Shown piece after piece: positions 1 to 8,003 of a stretch of DNA of 8,866 nt. Source of the stretch: Chloroflexota bacterium (GTDB taxonomy: Bacteria; Chloroflexota; Limnocylindria; QHBO01); contig JAHWJN010000044.1 of NCBI GenBank assembly GCA_019348395.1, positions 1 to 8,866 of the forward strand, in the 5' to 3' direction. The first letter of the stretch is position 1; the number at the start of each line of letters is the position of its first letter. The notes beneath the pieces are model-generated. The model saw only the letters and a list, made by a program, of their open reading frames with translations, did no database searches and was not told the origin of the DNA. The translations under genes and the position numbers were made by a program.

Positions 1-2318
1 CCGCGCAGCTGAGCGGCATCACCGGCGACGCGGTCAGCGCCGAGCTGGTGGCCACCGTTCTCGCACGCTCCGGCGGAAACCCGTTCTTCGCCGAGGAGCT
101 CATGGCGGCCGGTCAGGCCGGGCTCTCGCTGCCGCGCAGCCTGCGCGACATGCTCGTCGACCGCGTCCGACAGCTGGGCCCTGCGGCCCAGGCCGTGCTG
201 CGCGTCGCTGCCGTGGCCGGCGGTCGCGTGGATCACCGCCTGCTCGTCGACGTCTGCACCGGGTCGGAGCAGGAGCTGGATGAGGGCATTCGGGAGGCCG
301 TCGACCACCATCTGCTGCTGCCGACATCGCCGGATGAGACGCCGGCCTACCTGTTCCGCCACGCGCTGCTGCACGAGGCGGTGTACGAGGAGCTGCTGCC
401 GAGCGAGCGGACAAGGCTGCACGCAGCCCTGGCGCGGGCGGTCGAGGCGCATCCGGAGCTTCGGGTGGCCGATCCGTCCGGGGCCACCGCCCAGCTCGCG
501 CATCACTGGTTCCACGCCCACGAGCTGGAGCGCGCGCTCGAGGCGGCGATCGACGCCGGGCGGGTGGCCGCCGCGAGGTATGCGTTTCCCGAGGCCAAAT
601 CGCTGCTCGAACGTGCGCTCGAGCTGTGGCCCAAGCTCCCCGCCGACGCGCTGCCGTCGGGCGTGTCACGAACCGACATCCTGGTCGAGGCTGCCGAGGC
701 ATCGGCCCAGGCCGGCGACCCCCGCCGCTCGATCGACCTCGTGCGGGCTGCACTGGAGGAGACGAATGCCGTCGCCGAACCGATGCTGGCCGGCGTCCTC
801 CACCACCGGTTGGCGTGGTACCTCAACGAGGCCGGGGACTGGCAGTCCGGCGCGGGCGCCATGGAGCGTGCCGTCGAGCTGATCCCCATCGATCCACCGA
901 CCGCGGATCGGGCGCGGGTGCTCTCCGACCTGGGACTGTCCCTCATGGTGCGAGGTCGCTATTCCGACTCGCTGCCGGTGGCGGAGGCCGCGCTCGCGAT
1001 CTCGCGGGCGGTCGGGGCTCGCGGAGCCGAGGCACGTGCGCTCGACGCGCTGGGGCTCGATCTCGCATGTCGATCGGATCTGGAGCGGGCACTCCCGATC
1101 CTGCGCGAGGGTCATGCCCTGGCGCTCGAGCTCCATGATCCACAGGCGGTCTTCCTGACCGCCGTCGGGCTCGGGTGGGCGCTCGACGAGACCGCGCGCC
1201 ATGACGAGTCACTCGAGCTGGCACTGACGGCCCGCGAACGGCTCCGCGACCTCGGCGCGGAGCTGCGGTACGGGGGACACATGGCATCCAAGGCGGCACG
1301 ATCCCTGTTCGAGCTCGGCCGCTGGGACGAGGCCCACGCGCTCGTGGAGGAGACGCTCAACTGGGGGCCGACGCGCTACGCCGTCCGGTGGCTCCTCTCC
1401 AACCGGGTCCGGATGCACGTTCATCGCGGGCAGCTCGATGCGGCGCGTCTCGACCTGCTGACCTACGAGTCTCTGGGGGAGAAGGTGGTCGGTCCCGACC
1501 CGGACCTCATGAACGCCCGTCGCGCCGAGCTGGCCATCGAGGCCGGAGAGCCGCTGCAGGCGCGTGAGCTGGTGCGACAGACGATGGCCGCCATCGTCGA
1601 GCCGGATCTCGACACCGATGCGCGGACCCTGTACCTCATCGGCCTGTGGGCGGAGCGCGACGAGTTCAATGCCGCGCGGGCGGCCGGCGACCCGGGGCGG
1701 ATGACAGACTCGCTCGCCCGTGCGGGCGAGCTGCTGGACCAGGTCCGACGCCACGTCGAGCGGGTACGCGCGACCGCCGCCAGGGTGGCGACGATCGTGG
1801 AGGCCGACGCGGCGACCGCCGAGGCGCTCGTGGCCGAGATGGACGGCGATGTCGATCCGGAGCGATGGCGGCGCGCCGTGGCCCTGCGCCGCGAGCTGCA
1901 CCGCCCGTACGAGCTGGCGCGGGTGCTGGCCCGGGCCGCCGAGGCGAACCTCGGCGCTCGGCTCCGGGACGAGGCGACCACGACACTGGTGGAAGCACAC
2001 GTGATCGCCATGCGCCTCGGCGCGGCGCCCCTGCGAACGCGGATCGAGGCGCTCGCCCGGCGCGGCCGGATCGACCTCGACGGGGTCGAGTCGGCGGCCG
2101 TCGCCGCCGATCGGCTCGGGCTCACCCCGCGCGAGCGCGAGGTGCTTGCCCTCCTGGCCGAGGGGCGCAGCAACCGCCAGATCGGGGAGCACCTCTACAT
2201 GGCCGAGAGCACGGCCGGAGTCCACGTCGGGAACATCCTCGCCAAGCTCGGCGTGACCCGCCGCAGCGAGGCCGCGGTGATCGCGCACCGCATCGGCCTG
2301 GCCGGCGCCGCCGGCTGA
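1..2318 (+). CDS. LuxR-family transcriptional regulator, large ATPase/TPR type (5' partial)
   Basis: This is a multidomain regulator that would sense a signal through an ATPase/TPR region and bind DNA with its C-terminus. The reading frame is open from base 3, so the GTG at 48 is not the true start and the gene runs off the left edge; the Walker A and B motifs must lie upstream. Visible parts in order are the end of an AAA-type ATPase module (SGGNPFFAEEL, bases 69-101), the helical segment typical of this family (YLFRHALLHEAVYEELLP, about 348-401), a long alpha-helical TPR-like region (about 500-2050), and a C-terminal LuxR helix-turn-helix (about 2121-2290) with LTPREREVLALLAEG, then NRQIGEHLYMAEST and VHVGNILAKLGV. 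The stop is TGA. No receiver domain is visible. Its target cannot be read from this window; the downstream YibE/F gene is only a positional candidate. Family assignment is firm. Confidence 0.93.
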   Translation, partial: AQLSGITGDAVSAELVATVLARSGGNPFFAEELMAAGQAGLSLPRSLRDMLVDRVRQLGPAAQAVLRVAAVAGGRVDHRLLVDVCTGSEQELDEGIREAVDHHLLLPTSPDETPAYLFRHALLHEAVYEELLPSERTRLHAALARAVEAHPELRVADPSGATAQLAHHWFHAHELERALEAAIDAGRVAAARYAFPEAKSLLERALELWPKLPADALPSGVSRTDILVEAAEASAQAGDPRRSIDLVRAALEETNAVAEPMLAGVLHHRLAWYLNEAGDWQSGAGAMERAVELIPIDPPTADRARVLSDLGLSLMVRGRYSDSLPVAEAALAISRAVGARGAEARALDALGLDLACRSDLERALPILREGHALALELHDPQAVFLTAVGLGWALDETARHDESLELALTARERLRDLGAELRYGGHMASKAARSLFELGRWDEAHALVEETLNWGPTRYAVRWLLSNRVRMHVHRGQLDAARLDLLTYESLGEKVVGPDPDLMNARRAELAIEAGEPLQARELVRQTMAAIVEPDLDTDARTLYLIGLWAERDEFNAARAAGDPGRMTDSLARAGELLDQVRRHVERVRATAARVATIVEADAATAEALVAEMDGDVDPERWRRAVALRRELHRPYELARVLARAAEANLGARLRDEATTTLVEAHVIAMRLGAAPLRTRIEALARRGRIDLDGVESAAVAADRLGLTPREREVLALLAEGRSNRQIGEHLYMAESTAGVHVGNILAKLGVTRRSEAAVIAHRIGLAGAAG

Positions 2319-2328
2319 CGTCCTCCGC

Positions 2329-2345
2329 GGCGGCCGTCGGCCGCC
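2329..2345 (+). terminator. GC-rich hairpin after the LuxR gene (possible terminator or operator)
   Basis: A perfect inverted repeat has 7-bp arms, GGCGGCC (2329-2335) and GGCCGCC (2339-2345), around a 3-base loop. It starts 10 bases after the LuxR stop codon. No T-tract follows, so it is not a canonical intrinsic terminator. It also covers the position where the -35 element of the next gene's promoter would lie, so it could be a protein-binding palindrome. GC-rich palindromes arise easily by chance in such DNA. Confidence 0.35.
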
Positions 2346-2353
2346 ACGAGCGC

Positions 2354-2359
2354 TATCCT
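2354..2359 (+). promoter_or_regulatory. Putative -10 box (TATCCT) of the YibE/F gene, leaderless type
   Basis: TATCCT matches the TANNNT -10 pattern and ends 8 bases before the ATG at 2368. Transcription usually begins about 6-9 bases after a -10 box, so the transcript would start at or next to the start codon. There is no Shine-Dalgarno sequence in front of this ATG, which fits leaderless translation. No TTGACA-like -35 is visible at the usual distance. Confidence 0.5.
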
Positions 2360-2367
2360 CGACGGCG

Positions 2368-3516
2368 ATGAACCAGCCCCTCGGCCGGCGCGTGCGCGAC
2401 GCGCTGCCGTCGCTGATCGCGGGGATCGCTCTGCTCGCCGGCGTCCTGCTCCTTCCGGATCTCACCCCCTCCGGGGCCATCCCCGTTGTCGGCCAGGAGT
2501 CGCTCCACGCCCGGATCGTGGCGGACGCCGGGACGGATGGCACCGGGCTGCCGCTGTTCGAGGTCGAGGTCCTGGGTGGCACGGCGGCGGGCGAGCGGCT
2601 GGAGGCTGCGGTCCAGGACGGATCGGCGGCCATGCCGGGATCGGACGAGCGGCGACCGTACGGCATCGGGGACGAGGTGGTGGTGACACGCTTCACCGGC
2701 CCGGCAGGCGGGTTCGCGGTGATCACCGAGCCGTGGCGCCTGCCGTTGCTGGGGCTGCTGGCGGCGTTGTTCGCGGGTGCGGTGCTCGTCGTCGGCGGCT
2801 TGCGGGGGGCACGCTCGCTCGTGGCCCTCGCCTTCACCCTGGCCGTGGTGATCAAGCTGGTTGTGCCGCTGCTGCTCCGCGGAGTCGACCCGATCCTGCT
2901 GGCCGTCGGCGGGGGGACCGCGGTCACCCTCGTCACGCTGGTGCTGACCGAGGGCTGGGGACGGGTCGCCCTGTCGGCGGCGCTGGGCACCGTCGCGGCG
3001 CTGGTGCTGACGGCGGTGCTGGCCGGCGCATTCACCCTGCTGGCTGGCTTCACCGTGCTGCAGGGGAGCGAGGAGATCAGCTTTCTCATCCCGCTCATCG
3101 GCGACCGGGTCGACCTCAGCGGCATCCTGCTGGCGGCCACCGTCTTCGGCGCGCTCGGTGTGCTCGACGACGTCACGGTGACGCAGGCGGCGACCGTCGA
3201 GCAGATCCACCGGACCGATGCGAGCGCGGCCCGGGGGCACGTGGTGAACGGCGCCATGCGCGTCGGCCGGTCGCACATCGCCGCCACGGTGAACACCCTG
3301 ATGCTCGCCTATCTCGGGGCCGGCCTGCCGCTGCTGCTGCTGTTCAGCCTGTCGGGCCAGGATCCGGCCACGACGCTGAACAGCGAGATCGTGGCCGTCG
3401 AGGTGATCCGGGCGCTCGTCGGCAGCATCGGCATCGTGGCGGCCGTGCCGCTGACGACGCTGGTCGCCGCGTTCCTCATCGTCCCGTCGGAGCCGGCCGG
3501 CCACGCGACCGGCTGA
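2368..3516 (+). CDS. YibE/F family multi-pass membrane protein
   Basis: The product is a 382-residue integral membrane protein of the YibE/F family, whose biochemical role is not established. Residues 13-30 form an N-terminal membrane segment. A soluble, beta-rich domain follows (about 31-122; it includes FEVEVLGGTAAGE and YGIGDEVVV). About seven more hydrophobic segments lie near 125-143, 148-170, 174-194, 199-228, 250-266, 307-328 and 345-372. The family's conserved cytoplasmic segment is clear: GVLDDVTVTQAATVEQI (264-280), then MRVGRSHIAATVNTLMLAYLG (297-317) running into the next helix. The acidic pair D267-D268 and the R301-S302-H303 stretch are the notable polar residues. Length and order match complete family members. 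The ATG at 2368 is chosen because the N-terminal helix starts soon after it and a -10 box lies just upstream. The short unlinked spacers suggest it is transcribed alone. Confidence 0.9.
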   Translation: MNQPLGRRVRDALPSLIAGIALLAGVLLLPDLTPSGAIPVVGQESLHARIVADAGTDGTGLPLFEVEVLGGTAAGERLEAAVQDGSAAMPGSDERRPYGIGDEVVVTRFTGPAGGFAVITEPWRLPLLGLLAALFAGAVLVVGGLRGARSLVALAFTLAVVIKLVVPLLLRGVDPILLAVGGGTAVTLVTLVLTEGWGRVALSAALGTVAALVLTAVLAGAFTLLAGFTVLQGSEEISFLIPLIGDRVDLSGILLAATVFGALGVLDDVTVTQAATVEQIHRTDASAARGHVVNGAMRVGRSHIAATVNTLMLAYLGAGLPLLLLFSLSGQDPATTLNSEIVAVEVIRALVGSIGIVAAVPLTTLVAAFLIVPSEPAGHATG

Positions 3517-3522
3517 CGGCGC

Positions 3523-3528
3523 TACACT
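3523..3528 (+). promoter_or_regulatory. Putative -10 box (TACACT) for the metK-TPR-proC unit
   Basis: TACACT fits the TANNNT -10 pattern and lies 7 bases after the YibE/F stop codon. A start about 7 bases downstream would leave a leader of roughly 23 bases that contains the metK Shine-Dalgarno sequence. No convincing -35 is visible. The leader is far too short for a SAM riboswitch, and none is seen. Confidence 0.45.
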
Positions 3529-3549
3529 CGCCCCGCCCGAACCCGCCAC

Positions 3550-3553
3550 GAGG
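3550..3553 (+). promoter_or_regulatory. Shine-Dalgarno sequence (GAGG) of metK
   Basis: GAGG lies 5 bases before the ATG at 3559 and supports that start. It contrasts with the SD-less starts at 2368 and 6280. Confidence 0.55.
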
Positions 3554-3558
3554 TACCG

Positions 3559-4755
<1,197 letters not shown>

Positions 4756-4758
4756 TCC

Positions 4759-5409
4759 ATGGGCGCCGGGAACGGGCACCGGCATCCGCATCCGCGCTCG
4801 ACCTGGGGCGAGCCGTCGCCCGGTGCGATCACCCGCGTCACCGGCTGGCTGCGGTCGCTGCTCGGCACGCGGAGCCCCGAACCCGCGAGCGGGCTCGGCC
4901 AGCTTCCGATCCGCCTCCGTCGCGACCCGCTGGCGGCGCCGTACCTCGCCGCCGAGCGTGAGGGTGACCATCCGCGCGCGGCCGAGGCGGCCACCGTGGC
5001 CATGGAGACCGCGGTCGGACGAGAGGAATGGTGGGTCGCCGATATCTGGGGTCACCGTGCGCTGTGGCACTTCGAGCAGGCGCAGCTGGTGCTCGAATCG
5101 GTGCGTCAGGCGCGGCGCATCGGCGACCTTCGATGGGCGGCCGGCGACCCGGCGAGCGCACGCCGCTACTATGCGGAGGCGATCGACGAGGCACGAGACA
5201 TCGGTGCGGAGCGGGAGCAGGGCTTGGCGGCGTTCGGCCTGGGCCGGGCGCTCCTCGACCTCGGATCGGTGACGGAGGCTCGGCGGCTCGCCTCGGCGGC
5301 CATCACGCTGCTGGAGCGATCGGAGGCGCCCCCGGTGGAGCTGGAGGCGGCTCGGGAGCTGCTCGGGACGGAGGTCGCGGTGGGCGACGGGCGCGAGGAA
5401 CGGCACTGA
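4759..5409 (+). CDS. TPR-like protein of unknown function, between metK and proC
   Basis: This 216-residue soluble protein is not one I can assign to a named family. The first 55 residues look poorly ordered and include a short histidine-rich stretch (GHRHPHPR, 6-13). The rest is helical. Two consecutive TPR-like helix pairs are fairly clear: about 121-149 (WAAGDPASARRYYAEAIDEA) and about 154-187 (GLAAFGLGRALLDLGSVTEA). Weaker candidates lie at 59-86 and 91-118, the latter rich in tryptophan (W91, W92, W97, W103). No signal peptide, membrane segment or catalytic motif is visible. It starts 3 bases after the metK stop with its own SD, and its TGA overlaps the proC ATG by one base, so it should be co-translated with both. 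TPR proteins usually bind other proteins; a partner cannot be read from the sequence. GC-rich codon use matches its neighbours. Confidence 0.8.
   Translation: MGAGNGHRHPHPRSTWGEPSPGAITRVTGWLRSLLGTRSPEPASGLGQLPIRLRRDPLAAPYLAAEREGDHPRAAEAATVAMETAVGREEWWVADIWGHRALWHFEQAQLVLESVRQARRIGDLRWAAGDPASARRYYAEAIDEARDIGAEREQGLAAFGLGRALLDLGSVTEARRLASAAITLLERSEAPPVELEAARELLGTEVAVGDGREERH
5395..5399 (+). promoter_or_regulatory. Shine-Dalgarno sequence (GAGGA) of proC, inside the TPR-like gene
   Basis: GAGGA lies 9 bases before the ATG at 5409, within the end of the preceding gene. It favours this ATG over the in-frame ATG at 5424. Confidence 0.5.
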
Positions 5410-6257
5410 TGGCGCGACGGAGCATGCGGGTCGGGATCGTGGGGGCGGGGGTCATGGCCGAGGCGATCATCGGCGGGCTGGTTGCCGACCGGGCGGTCCG
5501 CCCCGGGCTGCTGACCGCCTCCCACCCGCGACGCGAGCGACGCGACGCGCTGGCCGAGCGGCACGGCGTCCGTTCGGTGGCCCGCAACCGCGATGCGCTT
5601 GCCGAGTCGGAAGTCGTCGTCCTGGCGGTCAAGCCCCAGATGCTCGGTCGGGTCATGCGCGAGCTGCGTGGCCGGCTCGCGCCGGAGCAGGTCGTGGTCT
5701 CGATCGTTGCCGGTGCCACGATCCGGACGCTGGTGGACGGCCTGCAGCACGCCGCCGTCGTGCGGGCCATGCCGAACACGCCGAGCCAGATCCGGCGCGG
5801 CATGAGCGTGTGGGCCGCCTCGGAAGCGTGTTCGGCCGCTCAGCGTCGGCTGGCACGAGCGGTCCTTCGCGCCCTCGGCGACGAGCGCCAGGTCGCCGAC
5901 GAGAGCTTCGTGGCCATGGCCACCGCCCTTTCGGGAACCGGTCCGACGTACCTGTTCGCGGTCATGGAGGCGCTCATCGACGCCGGCGTGCACCTGGGCT
6001 TCCCCCGGGAGCTGGCGCACGACCTGGTGGTGGCGACCCTCGTCGGCTCGTCGGAGTTCGCGCAGCGCTCCGAGCTCCATCCGGCCCAGCTGCGCAACGC
6101 GGTCACCTCGCCGGGCGGCACCAGCGCCGCTGCGATCTACGAGCTCGAGAAGGGCCGCATTCGCACCGTCTTCTCCGATGCGGTGTGGGCCGCGTACCGT
6201 CGCACTCTCGAGCTCGGCGAGCGGCTCGAGGCAGAGGTCGAGCGCGACCCGACGTGA
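5409..6257 (+). CDS. proC: Pyrroline-5-carboxylate reductase
   Basis: This enzyme catalyses the last step of proline synthesis, reducing 1-pyrroline-5-carboxylate to proline with NAD(P)H in the cytosol. At 282 residues it is slightly longer than the typical ~270. The N-terminal Rossmann motif is VGIVGAGVMAEAI (8-20). Cofactor-site landmarks AVKPQM (73-78) and VRAMPNTP (118-125) follow. The C-terminal dimerisation and substrate domain shows SGTGPTYLF (175-183) and the family signature around TSPGGTSAAAI (233-243). The ATG at 5409 overlaps the upstream TGA and has an SD sequence. ATG 5424 would also leave a complete Rossmann fold, so the first five residues are uncertain. It closes the metK unit. 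Its stop codon lies partly inside an inverted repeat that also holds the next gene's -10 box. Confidence 0.97.
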   Translation: MARRSMRVGIVGAGVMAEAIIGGLVADRAVRPGLLTASHPRRERRDALAERHGVRSVARNRDALAESEVVVLAVKPQMLGRVMRELRGRLAPEQVVVSIVAGATIRTLVDGLQHAAVVRAMPNTPSQIRRGMSVWAASEACSAAQRRLARAVLRALGDERQVADESFVAMATALSGTGPTYLFAVMEALIDAGVHLGFPRELAHDLVVATLVGSSEFAQRSELHPAQLRNAVTSPGGTSAAAIYELEKGRIRTVFSDAVWAAYRRTLELGERLEAEVERDPT

Positions 6258-6272
6258 GGCTCTGGTAGCCTC
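6256..6272 (+). other. Inverted repeat spanning the proC stop codon and the manC -10 box
   Basis: The arms GAGGCT (6256-6261) and AGCCTC (6267-6272) form a perfect 6-bp inverted repeat around a 5-base loop. The left arm contains two bases of the proC stop codon and the right arm contains most of the manC -10 box. No T-tract follows. It could be an operator, a weak terminator for proC, or chance. Confidence 0.4.
6266..6271 (+). promoter_or_regulatory. Putative -10 box (TAGCCT) of manC, leaderless type
   Basis: TAGCCT fits TANNNT and is preceded by TGG, giving an extended -10 look (TGGTAGCCT). It ends 8 bases before the ATG at 6280, the same spacing as the box before the YibE/F gene. No SD sequence precedes this ATG. 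No -35 is visible, and a site upstream would lie within proC. Confidence 0.5.
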
Positions 6273-6279
6273 GGCGCGC

Positions 6280-7350
6280 ATGTTCGCGATCGTGATGGCC
6301 GGCGGGGCCGGCACCCGCCTGTGGCCCCTCTCCCGGCGACGCACACCGAAACAGCTGCTCGCCCTCACCGGCGAGACGAGCCTGCTGCAGCAGAGCGTCG
6401 CGCGCCTCGGCGCGCTGCTGAAGCCGCACGACATCTACGTCATCACCGGCCAGTCCCATGTGCGCGCCACGCAGGAGCAGCTGCCGCAGCTGCCACCCGA
6501 CAACGTCCTCGGCGAGCCCCTGGCCCGATCCACCGCCGTGGCCGCCGGACTGGCGACCGTCCTCGCCCGTCGCGAGTCGGACGAGGTGGCCCTCATCCTG
6601 CCGGCCGATCACTTCGTCGCCGACGAGGACGCCTTCGCCGATGCCCTGCGGGAGGCGGCCCGTGCCGCCGAGCGCGGCTATCTCGTCACCCTCGGTGTGG
6701 TGCCGACGCACCCGGCCACCGGGTACGGCTACATCAAGGCCGCGAGGCAGCTCCACCCGGCGTCGTCCACCGCGCTCGTCGAGCGCTTCGTCGAGAAGCC
6801 CGACCCGTCCGCCGCGGAGCGGTTCCTGTCCGAGGGCGGGTACAGCTGGAACGCCGGAATCTTCGTCTGGCGCGTGTACGCCTTCCGGCAGGCCCTCGAG
6901 CGGTTCCAGCCGGACCTCGCGGAGGCGCTGGGCCGCATCGAGGCGATCAACCGCATCCCGGGCTGGATGACCGAGGTGCGCGACGTCCTCGAGCCGCTTC
7001 CCGCCGTCACGATCGACGTTGGCATCGCCGAGCCGGCCGCGGCGGAGGGCCGGATGGCGGTCGTCCCGCTCGATGCCGGCTGGTCGGACATCGGCTCCTG
7101 GTCGAGCCTGCTGGAGGCGCTGACCGGTGCCCGCGGCGCGGACCTGGTGGCCAGCGGACCGCACCTCGACCGCGACTCGCATCGGGTGCTCGTCCACGGC
7201 GGGGATCGGCTGATCGTCACCGTCGGGCTCGAGGACGTGATCATCGTCGACACCCCGGACGCGCTGCTCGTCTGCCACCGCGACCGCGCCGAGGAGATCA
7301 AGCCGGTCCTCGACGAGATCGCCCGGACCGCCGGCGACCGATACCTGTAA
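6280..7350 (+). CDS. manC: Mannose-1-phosphate guanylyltransferase
   Basis: The enzyme joins mannose 1-phosphate and GTP to give GDP-mannose and pyrophosphate; GDP-mannose feeds mannosylated glycans and glycolipids and, in some bacteria, GDP-fucose. The 356-residue protein is the single-domain type, without the C-terminal phosphomannose isomerase domain of ~470-residue bifunctional versions. Key parts are the nucleotide-binding loop GGAGTRLWPLSR (8-19), PADHFV (108-113), FVEKPD (170-175, with the catalytic-loop Lys173), GYSWNAGIFVW (187-197) and WSDIGSW (268-274). The frame is open further upstream into proC, but the ATG at 6280 is chosen because the conserved beta strand MFAIVMAGGAG starts there and a -10 box sits 8 bases before it. 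It lies 22 bases after proC and 8 bases before the DUF374-like gene, which is probably co-transcribed. Confidence 0.95.
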   Translation: MFAIVMAGGAGTRLWPLSRRRTPKQLLALTGETSLLQQSVARLGALLKPHDIYVITGQSHVRATQEQLPQLPPDNVLGEPLARSTAVAAGLATVLARRESDEVALILPADHFVADEDAFADALREAARAAERGYLVTLGVVPTHPATGYGYIKAARQLHPASSTALVERFVEKPDPSAAERFLSEGGYSWNAGIFVWRVYAFRQALERFQPDLAEALGRIEAINRIPGWMTEVRDVLEPLPAVTIDVGIAEPAAAEGRMAVVPLDAGWSDIGSWSSLLEALTGARGADLVASGPHLDRDSHRVLVHGGDRLIVTVGLEDVIIVDTPDALLVCHRDRAEEIKPVLDEIARTAGDRYL

Positions 7351-7358
7351 CCGGCCCG

Positions 7359-7991
7359 ATGTCGCGGTTCGTGGCCCGGCTGTTCGGTCGCGGCATGGCG
7401 CTGTACGTCCGGCTGGTGGCCGCGACGTGCCGGCCGGTCGAGCGTGGCGTCACGCAGGACCCGGCCGTCCTCGCCTTCTGGCACGAGTACAACCTCGCCG
7501 CCGCGACGGCGGCGCACCGGCTGCGACGGCACCAGCACCACGTCAGCTTCAGCACCCGCACGTTCCGCGGCGAGGTGATGAACGCCATGCTCGCCGCCCT
7601 GGACGCCGGATCGGTGCCGTTGCCCGGCGAAGGGGAGCGGGCGGAGGCGGCTCGCCTGTCCCGTGCCATGGCGCGTCTCGGCCGCCAGGGCGCGTCCGTG
7701 GTGGTCAGCCCGGACGGTCCGGTCGGCCCCTATCGGAGGGCAAAGCCTGGGGCGCTGATCGTCGCGCGCGAGGCGGGGCTGCCGCTCCTGCCCTGGGCGG
7801 TGGTGGGGCATCCGTCGATCCGGCTGACGCGACGCTGGGACCGCCACGTCATCTTGCTGCCGTTCTGCCGGCTCCGGGTGGAGGAGGCCGAGCCGATCCG
7901 GGTCGAGCCGCGCGAGCCGCTGCGTCCCATCCTGGCACGCCTGCAGGCGTCGCTCGACGAGGTCACGGCCCGTGCCGACGGCAGGCGGTGA
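7359..7991 (+). CDS. DUF374/LPLAT-like protein (putative acyltransferase-related)
   Basis: The product is a 210-residue protein resembling the DUF374 branch of the lysophospholipid acyltransferase-like superfamily. Visible family features are AFWHEYNLA (39-47), a VSFSTRTFRGE segment (62-72), and the best-conserved block SPDGPVGPYRRAKPGALI (117-134) followed by AREAGLPLLPWAVV. True acyltransferases of this fold have a HX4D motif. Here the only candidate is His42, and position 47 is Ala, so catalytic acyl transfer is not assured; DUF374 members often have just WH at this point. There is no clear membrane segment, though the N-terminus (1-27) is basic and amphipathic. The ATG at 7359 gives a family-like length; no SD is seen, and with only 8 bases after manC translation is probably coupled. 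The pairing suggests a role in a mannosylated lipid or envelope glycan, which is inference. Confidence 0.78.
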   Translation: MSRFVARLFGRGMALYVRLVAATCRPVERGVTQDPAVLAFWHEYNLAAATAAHRLRRHQHHVSFSTRTFRGEVMNAMLAALDAGSVPLPGEGERAEAARLSRAMARLGRQGASVVVSPDGPVGPYRRAKPGALIVAREAGLPLLPWAVVGHPSIRLTRRWDRHVILLPFCRLRVEEAEPIRVEPREPLRPILARLQASLDEVTARADGRR

Positions 7992-8003
7992 CGGACGGCC
8001 CCC

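Noticed and set aside
1209..3296. A 695-codon open frame on the minus strand opposite the LuxR and YibE/F genes
   Set aside because: It crosses two well-supported genes and their spacer. Its translation is Arg/Pro/Ser/Ala-rich with no recognisable domain, as expected from the reverse of GC-rich codons.
3518..3532. A 4-bp inverted repeat (GGCG/CGCC) flanking the metK -10 box
   Set aside because: Four GC pairs around a 7-base loop are expected often by chance in this DNA.
3517..3558. A possible SAM riboswitch before metK
   Set aside because: The spacer is only 42 bases, too short for known SAM riboswitches, and shows no matching structure.
6178..6279. N-terminal extension of manC into proC
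   Set aside because: The extra residues are Arg/Ser-rich and unlike the family, and the conserved first beta strand begins at the ATG at 6280.
5169..6434. A 421-codon minus-strand open frame over proC
   Set aside because: It is antisense to proC and parts of two neighbours, with low-complexity translation and no motif.
6103..7278. Long minus-strand open frames opposite manC (this one and 6729-7847)
   Set aside because: Both are antisense to the well-supported manC and its neighbour, and neither has a recognisable domain.
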